From assembly GCA_033239525.1 (NCBI GenBank), contig BSYO01000008.1, positions 14,492,830 through 14,556,829 on the forward strand: a DNA stretch of 64,000 nt, in the 5' to 3' direction. The translations under genes were made by a program, and so were the position numbers. This stretch comes from Nepenthes gracilis (taxonomy: Eukaryota > Streptophyta > Magnoliopsida > Caryophyllales > Nepenthaceae). Below the pieces are notes generated by a model that saw only the letters and a list, made by a program, of their open reading frames with translations, did not search any database and was not told the origin of the DNA. This document shows positions 21,590 through 33,719 of the stretch, piece by piece (positions within the stretch are counted from its first letter, which is position 1; the number at the start of each line of letters is the position of its first letter).

Positions 21590-23071
21590 CCTTGGTGGAG
21601 ACAATTCTGGACCTCTACCACCAGAGTTCTGACCAAGATTCTTGATGAACCTGGTGAGATGGCCTCTGCGTATCAGCTTTTCTATCTCCCTCTAGAGTGT
21701 CTTGCAGTCCTCGGTGGAGTGTCTGGGAGATCGATGAAAATCACAGTATTTGACTGGATTTCCTCTGTCCACCTTCTTAAGTGGCTTGGGCCACTTGAGG
21801 AACTTCTCACCTGAATCTACATGAGGATGTTTGAACACATATCCATCAGCGGTGTTAGGCTGATGGCCCATATCCTTGTGCTCTGTCGGCCCGGTCCTAT
21901 GGTGCTTCCGTCGAGGGTGTTCACCGCTGCCGTGCTTCCTCTTTCCTTCAGTAGGGAAAAAGCAAGGTTATTCGGTCCGCTAGGGATGTTTAGCCTCGTT
22001 GGCCTCCTCCGCTGCCGCGTAGGCCTTGGTGATAAATTCTGCTTCCTGAAAGGTCTGCGGGTTCTTATGTACCGAGTGCCTGAAGAAGTCTTCAAGCGTC
22101 AGCACCGAGATGAAATTGCCTAGTTTCATTTCCTCTGTGAGTCTAGGGATCCGCCTAGTTTTTGCCACGAAGCGATCCAGAAACTTCCGTGGGTTTTTCC
22201 CATACTTCTACTTGATGTGCGACAGATACCGAGGCTGTTTTTCCTCCTTGTGGCTGGAGGTGTACTGTGACAAGAAGAGATCCGTAAGCTCCTGAAAACT
22301 TTGGATTGAATCCGAGGGGAGATGGTAGAACCAGATGCGCATGTCTCCTTTTAAGGTGAGTGGGAAGCAGCAGCATATGGCGGCGTCCTCCAACCCCTGT
22401 AGGCCTAGATGGTTGCGGAAGTGGGCGAGATGATTAATGGGATCAGCACTCCCATCATACGAGTCAAGGGCTGACATTTTAAATTTTTTTGGCATGGGAC
22501 GGTTTAAGATCCCCGCTGTGAAAGGAGATCTGTTGATATTGGTTGTGTGCTCATCGTCTTTGAAGACACAGTTCCATATCTTTTCTAGCCTCGAATCTGC
22601 TTGAACGGCATTACTAGATCTTTTGGAATTAAGATAGATTCTCAACTCCATTCTTTCTCTGGTTTGTCGAGCAGCTGGGCGGCTGCTGTCACCAATAGAT
22701 CTAACGGCTCGGGAGGCTCCCTCCCGAACTTGGGGCCTAGATTCCACGTGAGAATATCTGGGGTTTCTCCGTTCCAGACTTTCCTCCAAGGTAACGCTGA
22801 TTCCCCACCCCTCACACCTTAGACAGCTTTGAGCATGTAAGGACTCCGGTGCTCAAACGTTGGTTGGCCTTCCGGTCCTTCTGGCCGGTCCTTTCTTTCT
22901 CTGGCCTCCTCATCTGGATGCTGGTGTAGGGGCCGCTACCGATGCAACCCCCTACTGCACTTGCTCCTGGCAGGAGTAGAGTATCTGAAGTATCCTGTTG
23001 GTGTTTAGCATATGCTCCATCAGGTTTTGAAAGAAAGGCACTGAAACCCCGCTGGCCACCCCATTGACCAT
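21590..23071 (-). pseudogene. E2 gag
   Basis: The likely start is the minus-strand ATG at 23071-23069 (MVNGVASG). A TAG follows after about 39 codons. The main segment (22789-22208) contains ELRIYLNSKR, LEKIWNCVFKD, then the capsid block with FKMSALDSYDGSADP and the pattern LKGDMRIWFYHLP. This is the plant gypsy retrotransposon gag domain. Further down (22168-21980) comes KNPQTFQEAEFI. A CCHC-like knuckle, YCDFHRSPRHSTEDC, lies near 21700-21770, where one spacing glycine is replaced and a stop follows. The protein would form the virus-like particle shell. Several stops and frame changes make this a pseudogene. Confidence 0.82.
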
Positions 23072-23211
23072 GACACCAGTGGCGTGGTCCTAGTCGGGTG
23101 AGGCCACATCTCTCGCTCGCTCGCTTGCTTGTGCCCTCGTGTTCACTATTTCGATTGAGGGTATTGGCTGAGAAGGGTTTTTGGAAAACGTAGTTAGCTT
23201 TTTGTAAGTGT

Positions 23212-23230
23212 TTCCTATAGACGGCGCCAA
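23212..23230 (-). promoter_or_regulatory. E2 primer-binding site
   Basis: The minus strand reads TTGGCGCCGTCTATAGGAA immediately after the LTR end CATCA. It is close to the E1 and E3 sites. Confidence 0.75.
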
Positions 23231-24231
23231 TGATGCGTTCTAGAACCAAATTTTGAACGGGTTCGGGTGACATCGATCTTTGAATCTGGCTCCTTTCACT
23301 GTGTCTGGGTCCTGCACACCACTAAGACAAATGAAAGGTCAGGTGCCGGCGGGATGTTATCTCACCAAAAATACTTCGACGCTCAAATCAGTAAAATAAC
23401 CTTCTAAGAATCGAGAATGTAGAAAAAAGGATGTAATGAAGGTGAGAAACAAAGAGTGTTTGTGGGGATGATTTGGCTCTTGCTGGGAGAGGTGAATGCC
23501 GCTCGTGAGGAGCGTCGATTCCTGACATTCGATTTTCGGGAGCCGTAGAGGTAGGGAGTACCAAGAGTATTGGCGTCCTGAAAGTGTGAGAGCTTGAGAG
23601 GACGTCGGGTTAACTCTACAGGATTCCTCTGGAAAAAGGAACGTTAATGTCGGAGTAATTCGAATAAGTACAAGTGCTTTTGTGCTCTGTCAGAAGGCGT
23701 GTTTGGAGTGTTGATTCCGTGGCCTTCTTATAGTCGAGAGGTTGAGAATCCTTCCTTATGAAGGAGTGCGAGATTTCAGTGCTCTGCCAGAACAGCTTTC
23801 ATTCTTAGCACTGGCATTAATGGAGGAAACGGCCCCTTGGGAGGTTCTCCTTCCCTTTATGCTTTGTAACGGCTAGGGTTTTACAGCAGACAGGGGAGAG
23901 AATCCGACACTTTCCTCATGGGGTGAGCGCCGAATCTGCTGGTGACCGTTGTTGTGGAAGTTGCCTTCTAGGGGAGCGCGAAATCAGGGAAGAAAGCTGC
24001 TGCGGGTCAAGTTGGGCCTGGCCCATGTAAGACTTATTAAAGTAGAGGCCTGTTACAGCGCTCCTAGTCAACAGAAATGTTAACTGCCTCTGGCGCCAGT
24101 TGTCCGTCCTTATGCTAGCTTCGTTGGCGTTTCGTCCAATCAACAATTCGCGTTGACCGTCTAGGCTAATGTGTGGGCCTTTGTGGATTTCAGCCGTTCC
24201 TCCTTCCTAGGCCAGTCCACTATACCCATCA
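23231..24231 (-). repeat. E2 5' LTR
   Basis: 1001 bp, the same family as 13309-14314, flanked inside by the PBS (23212-23230) and outside by AATAT. The minus-strand TATA-like box is near 23726-23735. A solo LTR of this family occurs inside E3. Confidence 0.95.
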
Positions 24232-24236
24232 AATAT
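24232..24236. repeat. E2 target-site duplication, right
   Basis: AATAT, identical to 13304-13308. Confidence 0.88.
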
Positions 24237-27036
24237 TATACTATCTATTAGATTTTGCAAATCTCTAATACTCTATTGGAAATTGATTTTGATACTATGT
24301 TAGAATTTAAAGATATTTTAAATTTAAAATATATGTCCAGAAGAGTGGGGAAGATGAGGTGATCCAGTTGGAAGTGATTGTTGAAGCTCCTGTCCATGAA
24401 GATCCAAACATGATGCTCTTGTAAACCAGAATTTCAAATCATGTAGGGACCTGAGATCAGTAATTGATGAGAGTGCCTTGTGATTCTGCTCATGTATAGC
24501 AAATTCATGGAAGAGACATTGAGCTTTCAAATCAATAATATAATACTTGAGTGAATATAAATTTAAAAAAACGTTTCATCCCAAAATACACAATAAAGTT
24601 TTGACCCTGTGAAAGAGTAGTGGAAGTAGTATAAAATTAAATATTCAATACACGTAAAGAATATTTATATCTAGATTCTATGAACAATAATATGCATAAA
24701 ATGTACACAACAATAAGCAATAGTAAAAAGAGACAATTTTTAGTGACGAAGGAAAAACTCGATACCCATGGTAATCAAGAAAAACTCTCCAAGTTTAAAC
24801 AGATAGAGAAGATATCCACTATGAAAATCAACTTACAGATCGGGTGTAAAGACGTACTAACCTAACTGACTTACTCCCGTCTTGCGATTCCTATCAAGGA
24901 ACTCATTGGATTTGCCCACGGCAACGGAACCAGATGCCTTCAAGTCTTCATATCAATCTTCTCTCTCGAACCGCTTGAGGTAGCAAACACCACCGGATCC
25001 CCTTTTTCATAATACCTATGTCGCCAACGAAGGTAAAAGGGTAGGAGTATTGAATCGGTAAAGAGAAGGTGGTGAGAAAACCTGTTAGCACATGAAGACA
25101 ATGATATAATTGCAATTTTCTCAATCGGAGCAAGATTAAAGTAGTAAAAAATGAATTTCTCGCAAGAGAGGGCGCTCCAAAATGCTTCAGCAAAAGTTAG
25201 GGCAACTGAAAGAATGAGGAAATTTATATAGAGCTTGGAAAATGCGTTTAAAGAAGATGGCCATTACTTCAGCACTCAAGCGTGGCTCGAACACACGACG
25301 AGCGCACCTAGGGTTTCAAGAGAAAACCCTATTGGCGTTTGAGTGAGAGGACGATGAGTTTCGAACGGATGGTTACTGGAATTTGGGCTCGAGCGCCCGG
25401 TGAGTGCATGGCCGGCGCAGAGCTACTGGAATCGGGGTTCAAGCGACTGGCGAGCACACGAAGGCGTGGGGCTATTGGAATCAGGGCTTGAGTGGATGGC
25501 GAGCGCACGGCAGACGCGGAAATATGTTGATACAGCACTTCGATGAATACAATCTAATATCAACACACGACTAAATATCGTCACGGAATATACCAACCAT
25601 AAAAATGACTCTAACAGAAATGAAAAGTAGAACAATATATGTTTCCTGTAGCGAGATAGCAGTACACGATCAGCGGTATATGAGAAACAGCGGAGCTGAG
25701 TAGTATGTACGAGTAAACAACATCACAGACGAAATATGTAAAACAGTAAAACTGTAAAACAGAGATTATAATAGAGCACTATGTAAATTAATCAGCACTT
25801 GGGCTGTTTTGTGTATTTGATAATTCAGGAACTTAATTTACAATGAGAAAGATCAACTACTTATATTGTAGTTACCAAGTAATAATAGCCATTGGATAAG
25901 ATGTCGGGTAAACTAATCATAGCCATACATAAAAAATACAAAATTATATCAAAGTAAAATTATATTTGTATATGATGCTGGCAAAATGAAAGCATAATGT
26001 GTGCTTGTTGTTATGCTTAATCCGGGGCTGAACTTAATAATCCAATCAGAAATTATTGCATATATAATTTGGATTGCTAATAAAGATGAAGACATAACAG
26101 ATTTCAGCAACTGCTGGTGATCAACATTATATGACAGTGTCTTCAATCGAATAATAATATTGATATGCTGATGTCACTGTGCTGTGATCATAAAGAATAC
26201 GACAGCAAGTTTTGCTGTTGTTGTGATAAGTATAACCGTGCACTTGCTGATCTGCTGCAACTATGTTGATGCTGTAGCATTAGCTACTGTGATGAGGAAA
26301 TAAGAATAGAAGCTTTGCTAAATTAATATCAGCGACGTGATCAGTTAATGACAGCAATTAACTTCACTTACTGGGATGCTGATATTCATCTACTGAACTT
26401 GAACTAATGCTTGATGAGATACGAGAGTTGAGGCACGTGATATACTGCTGCAGACTTGTATATTGAATTGTTTGCCGTTCCTTGCACTGCTTGTCTTGCT
26501 GCTACCCGTGGCTTTCGCTGATTTGCTGGTGCACGTGAATGTGTCTTGTTGTACAAATGCAAATTGGTAGAACTCTGCCTTTAGCTTTTGCTGGTGCACT
26601 TGGTATTGCTTCGTCATGTGAAACACATATTTTGACACTATCACTTACATAAGTGTAAGAGAGTAGTGAATGTAGAGAAAGTAGATATAAGATGTGACAG
26701 AAGAAGAGAGGAAGTGATGCGGATATTATGAAGATAGAGATGTGATTTGATTTTATTTCTAAATTAATATAGAGATTTGATTTGATTTAGATATTTAATT
26801 TGATTTGATTTTTAAAGTAGTGTTGATTTTATTTCTAAACTAGATTTGATTTTCTTTCCACTTAGACGGTTGAAACATTTGTACAATACCTTTATGATTT
26901 ACACATCAAGATCAATAAATAATTAGCGACAAGTAACGCCTTATATAAATTTTGCACTGGCACGCATAAAAGACAGGTTAAATTAATGTTGGAGATTATA
27001 TTATAATTTGAATCAAGTCAGAGCGGTGTTTACATA
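24237..27036. other. Intergenic DNA between E2 and E3
   Basis: Mixed-composition sequence with no convincing gene. A reversed PBS-like word near 24285-24304 hints at an old Copia end, but no LTR pair is visible. The block at 24880-25330 is gene-like in composition, without a family. A minisatellite lies at 25371-25521. GATTTGATTT words repeat at 26730-26860. Confidence 0.5.
25371..25521. repeat. 50-bp minisatellite, three units
   Basis: Three imperfect units starting near 25371, 25421 and 25471. Each has TACTGGAAT or TATTGGAAT, then GGG(C/T)T(C/T)GAG- or CAAG-like sequence and GAGCGCAC-like ends. The array is GC-rich within AT-rich surroundings. Confidence 0.75.
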
Positions 27037-27041
27037 GGTAC
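27037..27041. repeat. E3 target-site duplication, left
   Basis: GGTAC, identical to 37976-37980. The right copy belongs to a chromovirus pol relic, so E3 landed in an older retroelement. Confidence 0.88.
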
Positions 27042-27697
27042 TAATGCATCCGAGGATCCTGATTGCTGTATGGTTAATGAGATTTAAATTTTGTCTATCG
27101 GGTATGAAATGTGCTCAGTTTCTGTATGTCTTTAATCTGAATCATGTGCAATCACAAAATAATGTCAAAGGATTGATGGGACTTGCTCCCCGATATATCA
27201 TTCAATACTCAAATCAATATCTTTCTTAAATGAGAAAAAAATAGATGATGTATATTAAGTATGTTTTTATCTGAGGATTTGCGCTCTTATTAAGGCGTCT
27301 TAGTTAGAGAGATTACGCTTTTGGCGTTTCAAAATTGTCTCTATCTGAGAAAATATTGAATAATCGTGGGATCCTATTTCCTGTTAGAGAGGACGAGTTT
27401 TTATAGAAGTTGGGAGATGGTTGATTCCTCTTGTTAACCATATAAGAAACTGTCGGATGGATAAGTTTTATTTTAATGGCGATTTCAATTAACGTCCAAG
27501 GTCATTACAAGATGAGAGTAAGAAATCACCATGCCGTTAAATTGGTTTTGGCCTGATCACAAAATTGAACTGATTAAAGGTGATAGCCAATTTCATTGAA
27601 ATGGGCCATGCAGATGGTTTGGGCCGCTGAAACTTGTTCTCTGACTTAGAATAATTTTGGGCCGATTTCTCTGGGCCATCGAATATAATACTCATCA
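27042..27697 (-). repeat. E3 3' LTR
   Basis: 656 bp ending CATCA. Its first bases are TAATG, a G-to-A change from TGATG. The minus-strand TATA box (CTATAAAAA) is at 27398-27406. Confidence 0.92.
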
Positions 27698-27710
27698 CTA
27701 GCCTCCCATG
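27698..27710 (-). promoter_or_regulatory. E3 polypurine tract
   Basis: The minus strand reads CATGGGAGGCTAG, directly before the 3' LTR. Confidence 0.65.
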
Positions 27711-27823
27711 TCCTAAGGCTTGAAATTCAGCCTTCTAGTATGAAATCGGAAGACATCTTCTATCCGAAGTCGAGGTCTAATCTGATGAGCTTCATTAGCT
27801 CGTCGAACAAAAACTTTTAGTCC

Positions 27824-28842
27824 TAATGGATACTCCCATAGTGGATTGGCCCAAGAAGGAGAAACGATCCAAATCCACGAAGGCCCACGCATTAGCCTGG
27901 ACGGTTAACGCGAACCATTGACTGTACGAAAGGCCAATGAAACCAACACAAGGACGAGCGACTAGCACTGGGGACGGTCAACATTTATGTTGACCGGTAG
28001 CACTACAGCAAGCCTGCCCGTGAATAAACCTTAAATGGGCCAAGCCCAATTTGACCTGCAACAGCTTTCTTCCCTGATTTCGTGCTCTCCCAGATGGCAA
28101 CCTCTACGGCAACGGTTATCAGTAGATTCAGTGCACGCCCGATGAGGAAAGCACCAGATTCTCTCCATTGTCTATTGTAAACCATAACCGTTACAAAACA
28201 CAAAAGAAAGACAATCCTCCCAAAGAGCCGTTACCGCCATTAATACCAACGCCAAGACAGGAAGCTGTTCCAACAGAGCATTGGAATCAAACACTCCCAC
28301 CTAAGGAAGGAGGTTAGACCTCTCAGTTATAAGAAGGCTACGGAGTCCACACTCCAAGGGAAGGAAAAAGGGTTTTTCTTTCAGCAAAATTGACGCTTTC
28401 TCATACTTACTTCAAGCACTCTTGAGCTTACATTCCTTTTTGCCTGAGGAACCCCTCAGAGCTCACGCGGCACTCTCTCAAGCTCTCACGCTCACAGGGC
28501 GCTCATGCTCTCTCTGTCTCTTGTCACCATGATCCTGGAGACCCTGGGACAGGGACCAAATGCTCCTCACAAGTAGCAATAGCCACTCTCGACGAGGGCC
28601 AAAACACCACCACGAACATTCTGCTTTTTCTCGCCATCCTTCTCTTTCCCTTACCTTCTCGATTCTTGGAAGACTGTTTTGCTAACTTGAGTATTGGAGT
28701 GTTTTCAGTAGGACAATATCCCACCAGCACTTGACCTCTCATTTGTTTTAGTGGTGTACAAGATCCATACTTGGTGGACGGAGCCGGATTCAACGATCGA
28801 CGTAACCCGAACCTGCTCGAAATTTGGTTTCAGGACGCATCA
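27824..28842 (+). mobile_element. Solo LTR of the E2 family inside E3
   Basis: 1019 bp that aligns with the reverse complement of the E2 LTRs from end to end. It begins TAATGGATAC (TGATGGGTAC in E2) and ends GGACGCATCA. Flanks are AGTCC on the left and AGTCT on the right, a 4/5 matching target duplication. No internal element sequence remains, so it is the product of LTR-LTR recombination. Its TATA-like TATAAGAAG is near 28336. It points toward the E3 accessory gene, whose own TATA lies about 250 bp downstream. Confidence 0.88.
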
Positions 28843-29090
28843 AGTCTGAAGGCCTTCATCATACAATGACAATTAACCCGACAGTCTCTATCTTTGCCGT
28901 CAATCACTGCATTAAATGCACGCCTCTTCAAATTCTGCTTGATTTATTGAAACTACGCTAGTCATCTTTAGTGACCAGACAATTTGACGTGTCACAAAGC
29001 TAATGAGCAGTCAACACATATCATGTCATGATGAGGCGCATCTCTTGAATTTCAAATTCAATGGCATCGTTTTGAGCCTCATTCTGCTTC

Positions 29091-29101
29091 TATAAATAGA
29101 C
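29091..29101 (+). promoter_or_regulatory. TATA box of the E3 accessory gene
   Basis: CTATAAATAGA lies about 112 bp before the accessory ATG at 29204 and is followed by a CT-rich leader. It is the best-preserved of the three equivalent boxes. Confidence 0.6.
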
Positions 29102-29203
29102 TCCCAAGCATTTATCTCATACTTTTGATTCCTTCATCTTCCTCTTTCTCACTCAAAATTTTCTCTCACCGCCTTTGTTCGTCGCCGAAGATACTCTTTT
29201 ACA

Positions 29204-31214
29204 ATGGCTCCCGGTGTTAAAAATATCTAGTCCGTCTTGACATCTGGTGACATGGAGTACCGCCTAGCTCAGTATAGAATTCTGAGTTCTTTGATATATC
29301 TTTTGCTTGGACTCAGTGGACGAGCCTGTTCTCCACCAGAGGGATATATCACCGTATATGAGACCCATTTAAAAGGTGGTCTCTGATTTCCACTGGCACC
29401 AAAGTTGTACAAAATAATGATGAAATTTCATATACCAATAGCCAGACTTCAATCAAATAGTGTGAGGTATCTCATTTCTTTGTACATTTTTGCCTCAATT
29501 TACAGCTTGGCATTTAACAATGGCCATGAAGGTTATTTTTCATTTCCATCATGGATTAGACTGGATTTCAGTCTCTCCGAGGCCAGAGTTTGACTTGAGT
29601 GGAGGAAACCCTGACTCCATAGAGGTAGAAAGACCAATTTTTTTACTTTGCAGTTCCTCCTGTATGGAAACTCTGCAATGAGTGGGGTTGGGTTTCTGTT
29701 TCTTTTCAAACTGATGTTTTGGAACATGAGAAGAAGGCGGCCCAAGTGTTGACAGACCTTCCTTCAGAAAAGGCTACAACCTTTAATGAAAAATAAAAAA
29801 AAACTAATAGTTGTTTGCTAAATCCCTAGCTTAGGCTAAATGGGAGCCTGTTGTTGAGGGATCGAAGGCTCTTGTGGAACCATCTGTTCGTAGGAGAAAG
29901 TACAAAAGAAAGGCTAAAGCCATTAAAATAAAAGAGTCGTCGGCCAAAGTTTCTGAGGACAAGGAGGCCTCAAAGGCGAAGGCCAGTCAAATAAAAGAGC
30001 TGTCGGCCATATTGCCTGAAAATAAGGTGGCCTCAGCTGAATCGGCTTCTGAAGACGAGGCTTCCATTGACCAATTAATAAGGAGAAAGCGCTCGCCGTT
30101 CATATTGGATTCATCTTCTACATCTTCCTTGGCTTAAACTCCTGGGGCCGTTGGACTAGTTGAAAGCTATGAGCCTTTGGAGTCTGTTGCTGAGGTTATG
30201 ACTAAAGACATTCCAATCCCTACCCCAACTCTTGCTTCATATGGAGTTTTGGCCGTTTTGCCTCCACTATGCAAGGAGTCCTTGCCTGACATTTCCACTA
30301 CTTTTATTGAGGGTACATCCTAGATTAGTAAAACTCAGTCTGGTGAGACTAACGGGACGCCGTTACTTGAGTTCCAGGTGACCAGCAATCATGAAGTAGT
30401 CACCTCAAAACTTACGCTAAAGTTGCAAAGATGCATTCTCCTGAACCCCCAGCACTCGAGGTCCTTGCCTGACATTTTCACTACTTTTGTTGAGGGTACA
30501 TCCTGGATTAGTAAAACTCAGTCTGGTGAGACTAAGGGGATGCCGTTACTTGAGTTCCAGGTGACCAGCATCGCTGAAGTAGTCACCTCGAAACTTTACG
30601 CTAAAGTTGCAGAGATGCATTCTTTTGAACCCCCAGCACTCGAGGTCCAACTTGAAGTCGAGATCGAAGGGCAAGTTATCGTGGAAGACATGCCACTTTT
30701 GGAGGGTCCCATGCCCGAGGCCGAGCCTGAAGCCACACTTAAACCAGTTGTTGGAACATTTGGTTGCGACCCCCAGGTGCCTGAGTTTGACGCGATGTTA
30801 TTCTTGAAGGAGTTCATGAGGTGATAGAAGTGGTGGTCCAGAGCCCTCAGAGCTTAAGTTCTAAGTGGTTTCGGAGGTCCCCACAAGTGATAAACCTCTA
30901 GGGAGTATCTCCATCTCTAAGGTATTGTCCGAATTCTCCCTTAGAATTCACATTGTTCCCTTCATACTTGTTGATTTGTTCTATTTTCTTTGCAGCTTTA
31001 GTAAATGGCGAATCGTCTACCAACAGTTTGGCTCACAACTATGTAGAGAGAGAAGCTTTTGGCTGTAGAGGAGCATATTTCTCAACTTGAACGTGAATTG
31101 GTTGACATGAAGCAGAAATGCGTCCTTCTTAGAGACGAAAATTTCAAAATTGAGAGTAAGCTCTGGACTTTCATTTGTCCGGATGATACTAAGAAGATGT
31201 TAGAGGGCAATTAC
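29204..31214 (+). pseudogene. E3 antisense accessory gene (Transposase_28-like)
   Basis: The ATG at 29204 opens MAPGVKNI, as in E1, and a TAG follows at once. The conserved domain is clear (PPEGYITVYETHLKG, IARLQSNSVRYLISL; 29335-29490). A strongly basic, repeated segment follows (29874-30137: RRRKYKRKAKA, then KIKESSAKVSEDKE echoed by QIKELSAILPENK), a plausible nuclear signal. Next is a region duplicated in tandem (30278-30644). A short intron (AAG|GTATTG at 30921 to TTTGCAG at 30995, 74 nt) precedes a coiled coil near 31060-31200 (EEHISQLERELVDMKQK). This is the same plan as E1 and E2. Stops and frameshifts make it non-functional; the role is unknown. Confidence 0.75.
30278..30644 (+). repeat. 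183-bp tandem duplication in the E3 accessory gene
   Basis: 30278-30460 and 30461-30644 are near copies, both running from GTCCTTGCCTGACATTT to CAGCACTCGAG. The unit is 183 bp (61 codons), so the original duplication kept frame. A one-base gap near 30410 in the first unit now breaks it, and that unit also has a TAG near 30322. Confidence 0.92.
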
Positions 31215-32199
31215 TTAGAAGGTATCAGCTTGTATTAACATATTGTCCAAATGGCAGCCTTTGGTGTTCCTACTTCTGCATTTCATCCGAGGAATATCAG
31301 TGCTCGTCATAGTTTTAATGTGTTGTACCGTCCTAGGGACAACACGAACTATTGAGAGCCTTTGCAGGGAACTTCTCATCCTCGTCCTCCTTCAGAATAA
31401 TCACTTGTGTATTTTTTACTTGTAATCATTATTCTTTATAAATGAAGACTTTTTTTTTTTCCAGATGATGCCTTCTTTCTCTAGTGTGTTTTGGATAGTC
31501 GGATACTTTAGATGTCTAACTTTAAACATTACTTAAGTCATTGTTAATTCACAACTTCTGTTCCTCAAAATGATCGAAGGGTATCGAAGTATTTGTGTGT
31601 TTAACTTAAGTTTTTCTAGGACTATATTCAGCTGACAATGCTACCTTTAAAGTCTTTACATACGTGTTTCTAAAGAAGCCCTCTAAGTTTTTCAACTTTC
31701 GACCTCATCTGGGCCACTTGGTATCATGACCAAGTTTTAATTACCGACCTTGTCCGGATCGCTCAGTTATGTGATTGAGTTTTACCGACTACCAAGTGTG
31801 GTTCACAAGATAGGAGAATGAATTTCACCCGATTTAGGAGCAACTTAGGTTATGTAATGCAATGAAAAAGCAAGCAAGCACATGAATGAATAAACAATTG
31901 TTACTTTATTAATAAAATATTATAAAAATATACAAACACTCCTCATGATGCAAATCTTACCTGATCATACATTTAATTATTGATAATATTTTTTAAGGTG
32001 AAAAGCATTCAAAGTTTGAGAAATTAGTTTGCCATTATGAGTACGTAATTTATATGCCCCATTTCTAAGAACGGTCGAGACTAGGAATGACCATTCTCAA
32101 TTAAGTGAGAGCTTGTTTCGATCGGTTTTTTTGCCAGTGGCTTCAATGCTTCGTAACACTAAGTCTCGTACTTCAACTAACGTGCTCTCACATTATTGT

Positions 32200-33250
32200 T
32201 GTAGTATCTAGCAATTTTCTATTGATAAGCTGCCATCCGTAACTATGCCTTGTCTCAGATTTCTTCAAGTAGATCGAGATTTTTTTAAAGCTTTTGTGAG
32301 TAATTGCACGAATTGAAAGACTCAACCCAAAAACTAGGGAGTTTGACTTCTATTGGAATAACGACCTCAGTCCCGTAACACAAATTAAAGGAGTTTCACA
32401 GATCGGCTCTCTCGGTGTCGTCCTATATGACCATAGGATGGATGGGAGCTCGTCTACCTAGGAGCCTCCAACATTTTCAAGTTTCATCTTTGAATTGTAT
32501 AGTATCGTGTGGTTGGTAACTTTCACTTGTCCGTTACATTGCGGATAAGCAACAGATGTGTAAACCAATATTATCTTCAAATTAGCACAATACATTATGA
32601 AACGTTAATGACTTCGAGTATACTAAACATGCATATAATATTTTGTTAAACGAACTCAGTCGTATTCTGTTCTATAATTTTAGCAAGTGGGATAGCCTCG
32701 ACCCATTTTGTGAAGTAATCTATCCCAATAATTATGAATTTTCTTTGTCCGAACATAGTTAAAAGTGGTTCGAAGATATTGAGCCCCCATTGCACGAACG
32801 ACCAAGGCGATTGCAGAGCTCAGAGCTTTGTATGTGGCTAATGGGTAAAGTTCCCATATATCTGACAATTCTCACAATTCCAAACGAAGTCCATGGCGTT
32901 GAGTTTCATGGTAGGCCAATAATATCCCTACCTCATGAGTTTAAAAATAAGATTTTTACCTTCAATATGAGATCCACAGATGCCGAGATATACCTCTCCG
33001 AAGCATAGTCAACTTCCTTCGGCATGAGGCATCGTAAATATGGGAGGGAGTACCCACGTCGATATAATTTTTCATCCATAATAGTGTACCAGCCTGTTAT
33101 TTTTTTCAAACGCTTAACTTCATCCAAGTTCTCTAGTAATATGCTGTCGGACAAATGCTTCACATAAGGAGTCATCCAGTTGTCGGCATTGGCTATTTGC
33201 ATAATTTCTTACTCTATGTCATTGATGTTTGGAATTCCAAGGACTTTATG
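32200..33250 (-). pseudogene. E3 integrase
   Basis: The zinc-binding part (33202-32933) contains DNWMTPYVKHL, WYTIMDEKLYRRGYS and a decayed HHCC. The core (about 32800-32300) is interrupted by stops. The PQ-NGQ motif reads YPQCNGQVKVTN: Lys (AAA, 32521-32523 on +) replaces the catalytic Glu retained in E2. That loss would inactivate strand transfer even without the stops. Confidence 0.78.
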
Positions 33251-33279
33251 CATTTCTCATGCGTATTCTTTTGAGTCTC

Positions 33280-33640
33280 CGATAGCTGCAACCCTTGCTA
33301 GTTAGTTAACTTTTTCATTTTCTTTTCTTGGAATATGGATCATTTCCATATTATTAAATGATGAGATCAAGCCTTGGACCTTAGAGAGGTATTGGGAATG
33401 TTGAGGGTTGCAAGCTTCAAAATTTAATCGGACCTGATTGATAATTAGTTCTGAGTTACTATAGACAATAAGGGTCATGGCTGAATACTCTTTTGCAAGT
33501 TTAAATCTAGCAAGTAATGCCTCATACTCGGCGACATTATTTGTAGTTGGGAATTCGATGGTTATTGAATACTTTATCTCTGATTCGTCTAGCATTCATA
33601 TTACCACTCCAAGAGCCGTCTACGTGCATAGTCCATACTG
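33280..33640 (-). pseudogene. E3 second, host-like RNase H (aRNH)
   Basis: 33595-33302 reads TTNNVAEYEALLARFKLAKE, then TLIVYSNSELIINQVR and HIPRKENEKVN. This is the RNase HI-like fold found only in Tat elements among plant gypsies. The catalytic D of VYSD is Asn here. Confidence 0.8.
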
Positions 33641-33719
33641 GAGTATTTTGATGACCGTCGATCTTAGTAAGGTCAAGGGTTTCAAGAGTTGGGGTCGTTG
33701 TTTTAACAATGAAGTCTGC

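Larger units (their letters stand above)
13309..24231 (-). mobile_element. E2: Tat-lineage Ty3/gypsy LTR retrotransposon
   Basis: The 10,923-bp element is bounded by LTRs at 13309-14314 and 23231-24231 and by AATAT duplications on both sides. On the minus strand it reads 5' LTR (23231-24231), PBS, gag, protease, RT, RNase H, a second host-like RNase H, integrase, a reverse-oriented accessory gene, PPT, 3' LTR. The order RT-RH-aRNH-IN plus an antisense accessory gene downstream of pol is diagnostic of the plant Tat lineage. The LTRs are roughly 88% identical by eye over the first 285 bp, so it is older than E1. All genes carry stops or frameshifts. Confidence 0.95.

Noticed and set aside
22812..23273. 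Minus-strand frame crossing the E2 LTR/PBS junction
   Set aside because: It starts inside the LTR and is out of frame with the gag motifs. The gag start was placed at 23071 instead.
24285..24304. Reversed tRNA-Met-type primer site next to TGTTAGAA, suggesting a Copia LTR on the minus strand
   Set aside because: Only one short motif. I found no second LTR, no pol motif and no TSD.
26390..26644. Minus-strand open frame of 84 codons
   Set aside because: Gln/Ser-rich with no family signal, and its surroundings are repetitive CTG/GCT words.
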